From NCBI RefSeq assembly GCF_026151205.1, contig NC_087072.1, forward strand, positions 22,151,603 to 22,215,602: 64,000 bases of DNA, in the 5' to 3' direction. A program made the translations under genes and the position numbers. Below the pieces are notes generated by a model. It ran no database searches. It saw only the letters and a list, made by a program, of their open reading frames with translations, and was not told the origin of the DNA. Positions 1-9,840 of this stretch are shown one piece after another. This stretch comes from Bolinopsis microptera. Lineage: Eukaryota; Ctenophora; Tentaculata; Lobata; Bolinopsidae. Within the stretch, counting starts at the first letter, position 1. Each line of letters begins with the position of its first letter.

Positions 1-496
1 CTGCTTCCGCGTTTTTGTTCTGAAATGTCGGTTTAGATTTCAAAATTTGAAAAGCGCAGGTTCCATTGTTAAAAGCTAAAAGTATATTGTATATTATCCA
101 ATATCCAGCATGATATCAGTGTCTTATCTATTAGACACTGTTATATATTATCTAATATCACGCTCGGGTTTCCGTTCAACTACCGAACACGTGGTTCTAC
201 TTTTCTTGACGTATGGTAATTAGCTGAGTGTATGATCAGTTCTAATTGATGTTACGTCCGAAATTTCTTCGAAATATTATGACCCCAGGCTCTGCAAAGT
301 AGCGGGTCAGTATAGTAACTTACCCGGTAGTAAGTATAGTAAGTAGTTTTTAAAGAATTTGAAAAGTTTTTTATTTTGAAATAAGGTCAGCCAATCAAAA
401 TACACTTCTATAGTTTTTAAAAACATTTAGTTAAGTATGTTCAGAGTTACGAATTGAGCAAAAATACCGTAAGGCCCTCTCTTGTTATTACATATA
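1..496. other. Intergenic, no gene seen
   Basis: AT-rich DNA with no convincing open frame. A small hairpin (CAGTGTCT ... AGACACTG) lies near 117-140. Nothing else stands out before the foldback element that starts at 497. Confidence 0.5.
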
Positions 497-1293
497 CAGG
501 GTGGGCCATAAAACACTACCCATCCTTATCTCTTAAAATTGTTACAGCTCGCTGAGATCTTGCTAATCATTTTATTTCAGAATGGAAAAGCGCCATAACT
601 TACGTTCTGATTAATATTTTTGCTTCAAATTTTTAGAGAATGTCAATCATAATTAGACACAACTTCGTGCCAAGTTTTGTGTGAGTCTGAGCTTGTCTGA
701 CAAAGTTAGCTCCTGAGCGTGCTAGCTTTAATTTCTCACCCAGAGATGTTTACATTGGTTAATAGGAACCACCAAAAAAATCCTGGGTAAAAAAATTAAA
801 AAGCCACCGATTTATTTATGTTTTACCAATTCTATTCATCGCACATTCCATGTGAGAAGAACGGTATAAACAAGCAGGAAGGATCATCTGTGATAGTCCT
901 TATCAGTTAAAATATAGAAAGAATGGAATGTGCGATGGATCGTGGTGAATAGAATTGATAAAACGTGAATAAATCGCTGGTTTTTTGATTTTTTTTTCCA
1001 GGATTTTTTTGGTGGTTTCTTTTAACCTAATGTAAACAGTTCTGGGTGAGAAATTCAAGCTAGCTCGCTCAGGGGCTAAATTGGTCAAATAAGCTCAGTG
1101 AAGCTCGCAATCACACAAAACTTGCCACAAAGGTTTAGCTACTTGTTATTAACATTCTGTGAAATTTAGAAGCACAAATATTTATCAGAACATAAGTAAT
1201 GCCACTTTTTGTTTTTAAAATAATTATCAAGATCTCAGCGAGCTGTAACAATTTCAAAAGATTAAGATGGGTAGTGTTTTAGGGCCCACCCTG
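497..1293. mobile_element. Foldback MITE with TA target duplication
   Basis: The two ends are inverted copies: CAGGGTGGGCC at 497 and GGCCCACCCTG ending at 1293, and the similarity continues inward (the block around GCTCGCTGAGATCTTG recurs inverted near 1230). TA stands on both outer sides (495-496, 1294-1295), which fits the 2-bp TA target site of Tc1/mariner-type elements. No transposase is encoded, so this is a non-autonomous element. The short open frame inside (903-1088) lies in one arm and is not a gene. Confidence 0.8.
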
Positions 1294-2070
1294 TAGTTAT
1301 CAAGAATATCTGTTATAATTCGTTATCATATATCTCAACCGCCAATTCTAAATTAACAATGGACAATAGAATAAGACATCGTCTCACATCCCTGGATACG
1401 AGAAGAGCTCCCGTCCCTTATGTGATCTACGAGTCGAGCAGTCAGATTATGTTTACTTCTTAATGTACAGTTTTGATTTACAGAATTGACATATGAACTC
1501 TACCCCAGATCTAGCCCATTTCTATGTCAATTATATTGAATCCATGGATCACATTACTAATTATACGTCACCACTGGGGGCCGGATCAGTTTCCTGACCC
1601 AAAGTCTCCCAGTGGTTTAATGTGTATCAGCTGTATATATCACGTGATGCCTAGTGGTTGACGTTGATTGACTCTCCGGGCATCCACGTGACCGGGCATC
1701 GACTTGGCTTCGAGCCAATCAGAACAGATCCAGGGTGATCCGAGAGAACCAATCAAAACGAGAGAATTGAAGATTTCTTAAGAACAATTGAGTCCCCGTC
1801 CTTAATTCTTTTATCAGTTTATCTTTTCATAACTTTCTGGTTATTTTCTCTTTGTATTTGTGTTTCGAGACTACAGGACGTCTACAATTGCACCAAATCT
1901 AATCTATAAATACCTACTGTGTAGGCCACATCTGTTGTACCTGTTGATAATCCCGACTTATGGAGCATTACAAAGTTTCTCAAAAACATTATCATTTAAA
2001 ACGCAAACTAATGTTTAGTTTAATCTTGCCACCGTTTTAGTCACCCTCTCCTATCTTTGTGGGCCCTGTG
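1294..2070. other. Intergenic, no gene seen
   Basis: Unique-looking AT-rich DNA between the MITE and the octamer array. No open frame or splice pattern that I can support. Confidence 0.45.
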
Positions 2071-2310
2071 TTACCAGGTTACCAGGTTACCAGATTACCA
2101 GGTTACCAGGTTACCAGGTTACCAGGTTACCAGGTTACCAGGTTACCAGGTTACCAGGTTACCAGGTTACCAGGTTACCAGGTTACCAGGTTACCAGGTT
2201 ACCAGGTTACCAGGTTACCAGGTTACCATGTTACCAGGTTACCAGGTTACCAGGTTACCAGGTTACCAGGTTACCAGGTTACCAGGTTACCAGGTTACCA
2301 GGTTACCAGG
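2071..2310. repeat. Octamer minisatellite GTTACCAG, about 30 copies
   Basis: About 240 bases of nearly perfect head-to-tail GTTACCAG. Only a few units vary (AGATTACC near 2091, CCATGTTACC near 2227). Since 8 is not a multiple of 3, all frames are open and encode the same octapeptide LPGYQVTR, which explains the long open frames here; they are not genes. The same octamer in the other orientation occurs in a DUOXA-like intron at 13829-13861. Confidence 0.95.
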
Positions 2311-2896
2311 TTTCCGGACAACTGAATTCAGCTCTCTGAAGTACCAACTACCTGCAGAACCTTTGATATCTTTAAAATTTACTAACTTCACTACTGTACT
2401 CAACTGTTAAGGTAAGTTACTTTTGTCTTATTCAATTTGGAAATCCCAGAAATAGTTTGTATTTAAGTTTGTATTTTAAAATGTTTCATAGTCTGCCATC
2501 TTGGAGACTTTAAATTTTTCAATGATAACATTCAAAACTGCAATTAACTAACTAACTGTTAGCTGGACAGAACTAACTGTCAAAACTGTGAAATTTCGGT
2601 CCAGGAAAAGTTATTTCCGAAAATGTACTACCGGTTGTACAAAGTACATTTTGGTGATTTCCTATTTTTCAAAGTGTTCCTAATCGTGTCTAATCTACAG
2701 TTAACTTGATTACATCCCTCGGGGATACATCTCCAACAACAAAACATGGAGAATTGTAGAACATTTAAGAACATTGAAAATATACGCTAAATTCCGAATC
2801 ATTCCTCCACGGAAAACATCAATCAGTTGAACCTCAGTCATATTATACAGAGTTCACGATAAAGTGTTCATTCATAAATTATTCATGTTAAAAATA

Positions 2897-2931
<35 letters not shown>

Positions 2932-3590
2932 AAAGTCAGTGTGCAGACGTTGGGTCTTATATACCTCCCCCGTGTTTTATATTTGAGGGTTTTTGCTTTG
3001 CAGATGGCATACTGTATCTACTTGTTTGAGGATTCTGTCGCCAAAATTTGAAAATTCGAATATTTTAGACCACGCCCATTCAATATTAAAACACCTATAT
3101 TGTTCTCTCTGAACATGCTGGACGCCTAATTTTTCAGAGACGGTAAATTATTGATTGTTGTCTCTGATCTAAAAAATTAGGCAAAACGGATTAGAAATGA
3201 CGAAGTTATCAAGCGTTTTGTGTATCTCGTTAACAAAATTGACTGGGTGGTAATGTGACACCGTGACACTACACCTTAAATGGGCACCTTTAACAATTCC
3301 CATAATGTTTAACCAGGAATTAAACTGGAATTAAACTGGAATTAAACTTGAAATTACCAAGAAGAACACTAACGGACTCGTTTTGGCTATACATCAATTC
3401 ATAAATAAGTTCATATATAAAACAAAAGCCGAATAAAAGTATGAAAATAAAATCTTAAAATTTAACCGCGTTACAATATCACGAAGTGGAAATAAAATCA
3501 AATATAATAATTTAAATGCTAAAAGAAATTCTGGATGTGTGCATAAAAGCAAGTCCAAGGAGATATGTTAAACTACATACTTACATAAGT
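2311..3590. other. Intergenic with a poly-G tract
   Basis: No gene seen. An uninterrupted G run lies at 2898-2929, followed by CAAAAGTCAGTGTGCA. A related block in opposite orientation (TGCACACTGACTTTTGG next to a poly-C run) lies at 9522-9556, so the two G/C tracts belong to one repeat family and flank the LINE on both sides. Confidence 0.6.
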
Positions 3591-3713
3591 TGATGGGACG
3601 ATGAAGGAGATGAGTAGGGGACGTGAAGCGAGGATTAGGACTTAATCATAGGATTTCGAAGGTTTGAAGAGTCTGTTAGGTGGTGATTGCTAGGACTTCA
3701 TAGGAGGTGATAA

Positions 3714-6700
3714 CTAGGACTTCTTTTCAGGAGGATGTCGAAGGTGAAAAGATTCTGTGAGGTACTTTCCAAATTCAGTAGCATGGAATGAGTTCATGAT
3801 GGCCCCATATTCTTTGAGCATTATGAGGCTTTTAAGGTTGTCTGAGAGGTTGGACCGGAGGGAGTTGTAGCTGGGGCATTCATTTATAACGTGGTCCTCG
3901 GTTTCAAGGATAGGTGTTTCAAAGAATGGTAGTTCTTCGAAGAACCGCATGACGTCGGTGTCTGAGGAGCAGCAAAAGCGACATGTTTTCAGTGCTGTGT
4001 TGTAGCGATCTCCAGTGTAGCGACCTTTCTCAATCCTCAGATCGTGACTGCTAGATCGAAGTTTTGCAATGTTAGCTCTTTTGACCCTGCATGGCAGCTG
4101 TAAGTACAGTTCTTCACCAAACTCAGCTTTGACCGCAGTGTAGAATGACATTTTAGGCTGGTTGTGAAGATCCTTCTTCCAGTGGCTGACAAATGTTTCG
4201 TGTATGTGTTCACGAGCCGCAAGGGTGTGGGGTAGGTGTGGCTTAGCGACAGTGCTCGTCTTGATGATAGTAGACCATGCATCATACCAGGTAAGGTTCA
4301 GTTGTTTCTGTTCCTGAAATGTATGGTGCAAGAGGGTGTTCACGTTACCTACTACCGCTTGTGATGCTCTACAGAAGTAGGCAATACATTGAGGGAGGAC
4401 GGTTACTGTCCAGGGGGTTCTACCTGTATCTCCGTAGCAGAAGTTGTTATTTGCCTTTTTGTGGACACCCAATATCCATTTAAGAATTTTCAAGTGAGTA
4501 GTTTCAAGAGCATCTTTTGCTGCTGCTTTGGGAAGACTCGCTTCTTGATTTTTTGAGAGGATGGCTTTCACGATGTTGGTTGATGGCAGCCAAATAGGGC
4601 ATCCATATGTGGCCACTGGCTTGACTAAGCTATCAATGAGTTTTAGCATCGTGCTAGTGGTAAGGGCTCTCGTGTCAATAGTTCGTCTCAGAGAGAAGAA
4701 TGAGCGAAGAGCTTTCTTCCTAAGTTCATCGAGTGCTTGCTTGAAGGAACCGTTCAGGGAGAATTGGATTCCTAGATAGCAGTATTTTCTGACGGGTGCG
4801 ATGTCCAAGTTGCCTAGTTTGAAGCCATAAGCACATTTCAGTATTCGTGAGCTTGTGTTAAAGACCATCACGCTGGTTTTGTTGATATTCACAGACAGCT
4901 CCCACTTTTCAGCATAGTCATGCAAGCAATTGAGCAGTTTCTGTAAGCTGCCCGCATCCAGCGCTAAGAGTACCAGGTCATCTGCCCATAGGAGGTGACT
5001 TACTTTTACACCGTTTAATAAAGGTACATCCAATTCCTCGATTTGTTCAAGTCTGATCGAGAGCTCGTGGATATAGAGTTTGAAGAGCTCGGGAGACATT
5101 GGGTGTCCTTGTTCTGTGCCGATGGTGACGTCAATGGCTGCGGATAGCTTTTGAATCAGCTTGACTCGGGTTGAAGAGTTCTTGTACATGTGGCTGATGC
5201 AATCGAAGAATTTGCCTGTTATGCCCATGTTTCCCAGCTTGAACAGGAGTGCTTCCCTGCATACGCTATCGAAAGCCTTGCGGTAGTCGACAAAGCAGGC
5301 GAAAAGTCGCTTCTTCTCTTTCTTGGTGTATTTCTCAATAATATTAATGGTATTCAAGGTGAGTAAGTGGTCGTTACATTGGGCTCCCCTCCTGAATCCA
5401 AGTTGATACGGTCGGTCCGGACAGGCTGTTTCTCTAAATTCGATCAGCCGTTTAAGGAGAAGGTTCGAGAAGAGTTTGCCGAGACAGCTCCCAATAGTAA
5501 TAGCCCGATAGTTATCAGGGTTTTGCCGGTCACCCTTTTTATGGAGGGGAGTTGTGATCGAGTTGTTCCAGGGGTAAGTTCCATGCTGGAGGCAGGCATT
5601 AAAGAGTTTTACCACGACGAGTTGAAGTGTCTCATTGGAGTTTTTCAACATCTCGTTGGATATCAGGTCATCGGACACACTCTTATTGTTTTGGAGTTTT
5701 TTAGTCGCATCTTTGATCTCCTGTAAGGTAAAGTCGCGATTCAGTTGGGGTCCGGACTCTAGGGCGTAAGACTCTAGGGCGTAAGACTTTAGGGTCTTAG
5801 GGTTAGGGTTAGGGTTAGGGTTAGGGTTTGGGTTTGGGTTAGGGTTAGGGTTAGGGTTAGGATAAGGGTTAGGGTTAGGGTTAGGGTGATGGTTAGGGTT
5901 AGGGCGCCGCCCTAAAGTCTCACGCCCTAGAGTCTTACGCCCTAGAGTCCCGGACCCGTCATTGACCAATTCCTTGATAGGCTGCGAATCGTTGGACGTA
6001 GGAGTAGAAGTGCCATCATCCTTGGAGTGATTGTTCACGCCACACTTTCGATTGTAGAGATCATTGAAGAATTTGTGAAAGAGGAGAAGATCGTAGATGT
6101 CGAAGGGTTCCTCATCTTTGTACTGATCAGATAGCCGTTTGAGCGCTGCCCAGTTAACCTCACCACATTCGTTTATCTTCTGGTTCATCTCGTACAGAAA
6201 TTTCCCCTTTTTCAATTTTCGTCCTCTTGATTTTTCGGTACTCCTTTTTTCTGAGAAAGTGCTGGTCACGAAGGAAGTTGCTGTGTGGGTTACTGTTGGC
6301 ATTTCTGTCAGCTCTGTTGGCTTCCCTTTTAGCATGTTTGCAGCTTTGGTCAAACCATTTTTTCTTGCTGGTGCGTTTGCCGCTTTTGGTCGTAGTAACC
6401 GAATTCGCAAGATTGTGGTATGTTGCGACTACGTCTTCATTAAACTGTGCAGCTTCGTTTGCCGTATTCACTGGTTGATTAAGGAGGCAGTCCATTATGT
6501 CTTTGAATGGCTGATCACTCTGTGCTAGCCGGAACTTAGTTGCTGTAGAGAGGTTCTCTGATCTGTTCCATTTAAAAGATTTAGGAGCATCTTGGATATC
6601 TGGTGATTCAAGACTGGTAGAAATCCTTCTTGAAGGATTTGTGGATATTGACATTGATAGCGCCCTGTGATCGGAGTATTGAGAGATGCTCTCAATTTTC

Positions 6701-7536
6701 AGGTGGCGGACTCTGTCGTGAAGACTCGTTGAGACGCAGATGTAATCAACTGTGCTGACGCCATGGCGCTGAATACAAGTGGGTTCACCGAATATATCAC
6801 CGAGAGTTCTACCATTGAGGATGACTAGGCCTGTCGTTTGGAGGAGTTCAATGAAGGGTCGCCCATTCGTGTTTAGCTTAGGGTCTGAGTTATTGCGTTT
6901 AGCCAACTGTTTAAAGAAATGGGGGTCGATCTCGGTGTCTTTCACTTGACTATGGTCAGACAACATGTCGTCCAGGGTGCCAGTTCTAGCATTGAAATCC
7001 CCGAGAAGGATGACATCCTCGTTCAGCGGTACACCCGCCATGAATTCATGAAGATACTCTAGAGTTGTCATACTGTCTTCAGTTTCTAGACCTCTTCTTC
7101 GCTTCTTGAAAGATCCATTAGTGGGTGAGTCATAGACGTTGATAAGATAGGTGTTTCGGTCTAGGTCGAAGTAGTTAGCTTTCAGTTTAACTACAACGAT
7201 ATCTTCCGTGGAGTTCATACGAACATTGGTTACACCGGCTTTTAAGCTTTTGTGTACTCCTATACATACCCCTCCTGAATTTGATCCCTTCCTGTTAGAA
7301 TTAAAGCAACAGTAGTTACTTATGTTGATCTCCCCTTTTGTTTCTTGCAGAGCAAAAATATCGTGGTTGTCGAAGAGCTCACGAATTTCGGGAATGTCAA
7401 CCTTGGCTCCTTCAACTTTGTCCCGAGAGTGGTTGATATTCCAGCACAGGAACTTAAGGGAGTGGCGGGACCTCGTTTGTGTGGGTTTAGTCATTGCTAA
7501 ATCTGTTGGTGCTGCGTCTTGTAGTTGTTTCATCAT
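3714..7536 (-). pseudogene. LINE ORF2: AP endonuclease plus reverse transcriptase
   Basis: The endonuclease part (7536 to about 6210) shows the family motifs in order: WNIN at the start, QET, a DSP strand, GDFNAR and SDHRAL at the end. The reverse transcriptase part (about 6210 to 3714) shows HKKGD..NYR, FVDYRKAFDSV (catalytic D), GTEQGHPMSPELF, WADDLVLLA (catalytic DD) and the thumb-side YLGIQF. Endonuclease nicks target DNA and the RT primes cDNA synthesis there. The two halves are in different frames; the change falls near 6210, in an A-rich run. Between them a 210-bp insert of TTAGGG-like repeats (5748-5957) adds about 70 codons rich in Asn-Pro without a stop. The C-terminal part has a CxxC-H-C-like cluster (CRFCCSSDTD and HVINECPSY). 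Confidence 0.88.
5748..5957. repeat. Hairpin insert with TTAGGG-like core inside LINE ORF2
   Basis: Left arm GGTCCGGACTCTAGGGCG and its inverted copy at 5940-5957 flank about 110 bases of TTAGGG repeats with a few TTTGGG variants (5793-5905). The arms each contain the decamer CTAGGGCGTA-like unit twice. The insert is absent from the domain order of other LINE ORF2 proteins and interrupts the linker between endonuclease and RT without creating a stop. I read it as a small palindromic insertion whose core is telomere-like; it is not a chromosome end. Confidence 0.8.
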
Positions 7537-9195
7537 TGTCGTGGTAGCTTATTCGGGGGAGGCGCAGGGTCTTCCTCAGGCCCTCCCGGAGGCGAAGCCA
7601 GAGCATGTTTTGACCTCTCTGTCTTAGTTCGAATCCTGTGTTGAACGAATAAAAGTTTTGATCGCCAATTTTGTCGTTGGTAAAGGTGAAGATCCTATCT
7701 TTGACATCCGGCCTGTGTTCGCGGAGCCAACTAACATGGTTTCTAGTCTCCTCGTTGACGACACGTATTCTTTCATTAATGCTAAAATCATTGGAGGAGG
7801 GTATCAGCGCTGAGAAGCATATTTGGGCCTTTGTGGTGTTCAGTTGATGTTCGTAGAGTTCCTTCACATTACCCACAAGGCTTGATTTCTTCTTGAGGAA
7901 ATCATTGCTCCCTGTGTGGATATAAATGCACTCCGGTCTGAGTCGCTTTATGATATTGTTAAGCTGCTTTGTTTTTTCAGCATGTCTGAATAACTATTTG
8001 CTTTAAAGCATTGAACATTGAACTGACTATTAAAGCGCCTTGGATCAAATTTGTCAAAGCTCTTGTCATGGAGCAGAAGAACTGTGTGTCGCCTGTAGCT
8101 TTCCGTAGCTTTAGCGGCAGAGTTTGCTTCATTAAGACCCCGATCGGGGGTGTTGGTTTGCTCTACTTGGTGTCCAGGATCATTTGTTCGGCTTCTACTG
8201 TTGAGGCTCCCATGATTTAGCCTCATTTCTTTAGTAGGTCGATCATCTTTGGAGCCCCTTTCATTGTGGTTTTTCATGTTCTGCTTGTTTGCCACTGTGA
8301 ATCGTTTGTTGTTGCTTTGTTCGACCACCTTTACCCAGGAAGTCACTGATTGGTTGGGCTCGTTTTCTCCTAGACGTGCTGTGGCATTGCTGGAACTGTT
8401 ACTGAGTGCACTGGGTTTATCGCGATTGGATGTTGACTTAGAGTTCACTGTGAGAGGACTGTTGGGTGTCACAGTTATGTTGGTCGCTGCAGGTTGGTCA
8501 GCAGTATTTAGTGCTTGTATAGTGTCCTCTCAGTTGATCTCCAGGGCTTCTATTCTCGTCCTGTTAGAAGCGCTTGTGGTACCAATTGCATCGACGATGG
8601 GGCGAAGCTCGTGTTTGAGTTCTTGGGTTGAGGCATGAGATTGGTTGAGTGCAGACTTGGCAATTCCCTTCGTGGCCTTCGTCAAGTTTTCTTGGCCGAT
8701 CTCGAGGGTCTCAATCCGCTTTTTGTGAGCGGAATTGGCAGATGTTGAATTGATCAGTTTTTCGAGAATTATGTTCTGCTCATCTACTGCTGCTCTAAGT
8801 TGATCGAGGTCAGCCCGAATTCCATTCAGCTTGGTGTCAATTGGGCCAACTTTGTTTTTAAACAGGGATGACATGCTTTTTTCAGATGTGGTTGGGGACG
8901 ACAGGATGAGGTCAGAGATTGCTTTTTGTTGGAGCATCTCTTCCTTGAGTTCGAGCAAACTGTCCTGAAGTACAGACATTGAATGTTTTAGCTCTGAACA
9001 GTTATTGCAACTGGTCTGGGTCAGGTGATCCTCAGGGTTATTATCACGAGTTGATTGGTTTTCAACGCTGGTTCCAGTACTAGGGTCATTGGTGGTGATC
9101 CTAGCATCATGTTTACCAGAAGCATTATTTGCATCAGAAGTAATTCGCTGAGATTCCTGAGTGCCACCAGGTGCGAAGGTTGTTAACGGGGTCAC
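7487..9195 (-). pseudogene. LINE ORF1: coiled coil plus SGNH/GDSL esterase-like domain
   Basis: About 570 codons. Residues 1-220 are Ser/Thr-rich with a long heptad-rich coiled coil and one CxxC (SCNNC), as expected for an RNA-binding, self-assembling ORF1 protein. The C-terminal half has YIHTGSNDF near 7895-7925, matching the GxND block of SGNH hydrolases, a domain seen in ORF1 of CR1/L2-group elements. One in-frame TGA lies at 8530 and a frame change falls in the A run near 7975. The end overlaps the ORF2 start by 50 bases, so in intact relatives ORF2 would be reached by reinitiation or a similar mechanism. Confidence 0.78.
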
Positions 9196-9840
9196 CTAAT
9201 CACGTGATTAGGTAACCAATCACCTGATCACACGTAATGAATAACCTCGTTATGCTTCATATCTCGGTCATCTGAGAAGCTAGAACTCTCTTTTTTTTCA
9301 GGACAAAAGTAATTTAAATGACCAATTCAATAAAATGTGGCTCAATCCGACTGTCCAAACTATCATATAAATGCGAAAATGAACCTTCATTTGAAAAAAA
9401 TGAACACGAATATTTTTCGATTTGAGAAATTCCTTGAACTGCAGTGGTGGTAGTAAGTCATACCAGAAAGAATAATTTCAATTGGGCACTCAGTGACTAA
9501 GCTATTAAGGCCAACGTTTGCACTTTGCACACTGACTTTTGGCCCCCCCCCCCCCTGTACAATGTATATGTGGTTGTCATGCACGGTTTATTTTATAAAG
9601 ATCGAAAAATCTCAATTGTACACAATCACGTTCGTCGTACATGGTTATGATTTATGAACATTGACACTGTACCTTCCTAGTGTGCACTTGAGGCCGGAAT
9701 TTATCCGGGTACAGAAGAGGGACCTCCTGTATGAAATGTGCACTTCAAGTTTGAGCTTTACAACTTGGATAATAAGTATAGCTATCGTTATTCGTTATGT
9801 ACGAGTACTCAGTTTTGCTATCACAACTTTATTTTTGAAA
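9196..9840. other. Intergenic between LINE and DUOXA-like gene
   Basis: A perfect palindrome CCTAATCACGTGATTAGG sits at 9195-9212 just outside ORF1 and contains a CACGTG box; it may belong to the LINE promoter, which is an inference. A poly-C run at 9543-9555 next to TGCACACTGACTTTTGG is the inverted relative of the poly-G block at 2898. No gene seen. Confidence 0.5.
9830..9835 (-). terminator. Polyadenylation signal AATAAA
   Basis: AATAAA on the minus strand, 5 bases past the TAA that ends the probable last exon of the DUOXA-like gene. No such signal follows the alternative stop in exon 8, which favours the nine-exon form. Confidence 0.6.

Larger units (their letters stand above)
3600..9195 (-). 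mobile_element. Non-LTR retrotransposon (LINE, Jockey superfamily, CR1/L2-like)
   Basis: A nearly full-length LINE on the minus strand. ORF1 (9195 down to 7487) has a coiled-coil N-terminal half and an SGNH-esterase-like C-terminal half; ORF2 (7536 down to 3714) has an AP endonuclease followed by a reverse transcriptase. ORF1 and ORF2 overlap by 50 bases. The esterase in ORF1 is known from CR1/L2-group LINEs, which is why I place it there; the exact clade is an inference. The 3' untranslated end, with no clear poly-A, is put near 3600, and the limits are approximate. The copy is inactive as it stands: one in-frame stop and one frame change in ORF1, one frame change in ORF2, and a foreign insert at 5748-5957. 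Confidence 0.88.

Noticed and set aside
903-1088. 61-codon frame in the first MITE
   Set aside because: It lies in a MITE arm that recurs inverted and has no coding features.
2071-2310. CRISPR-like array
   Set aside because: Units are directly adjacent with no spacers, in a eukaryotic genome; it is a minisatellite.
2057-2410. Open frames of 88-117 codons with LPGYQVTR repeats
   Set aside because: They are forced by the octamer GTTACCAG, whose length leaves all frames open. No start context, intron or homology.
4561-5726. Plus-strand frames of 72 and 119 codons
   Set aside because: They are antisense shadows of the LINE reverse transcriptase.
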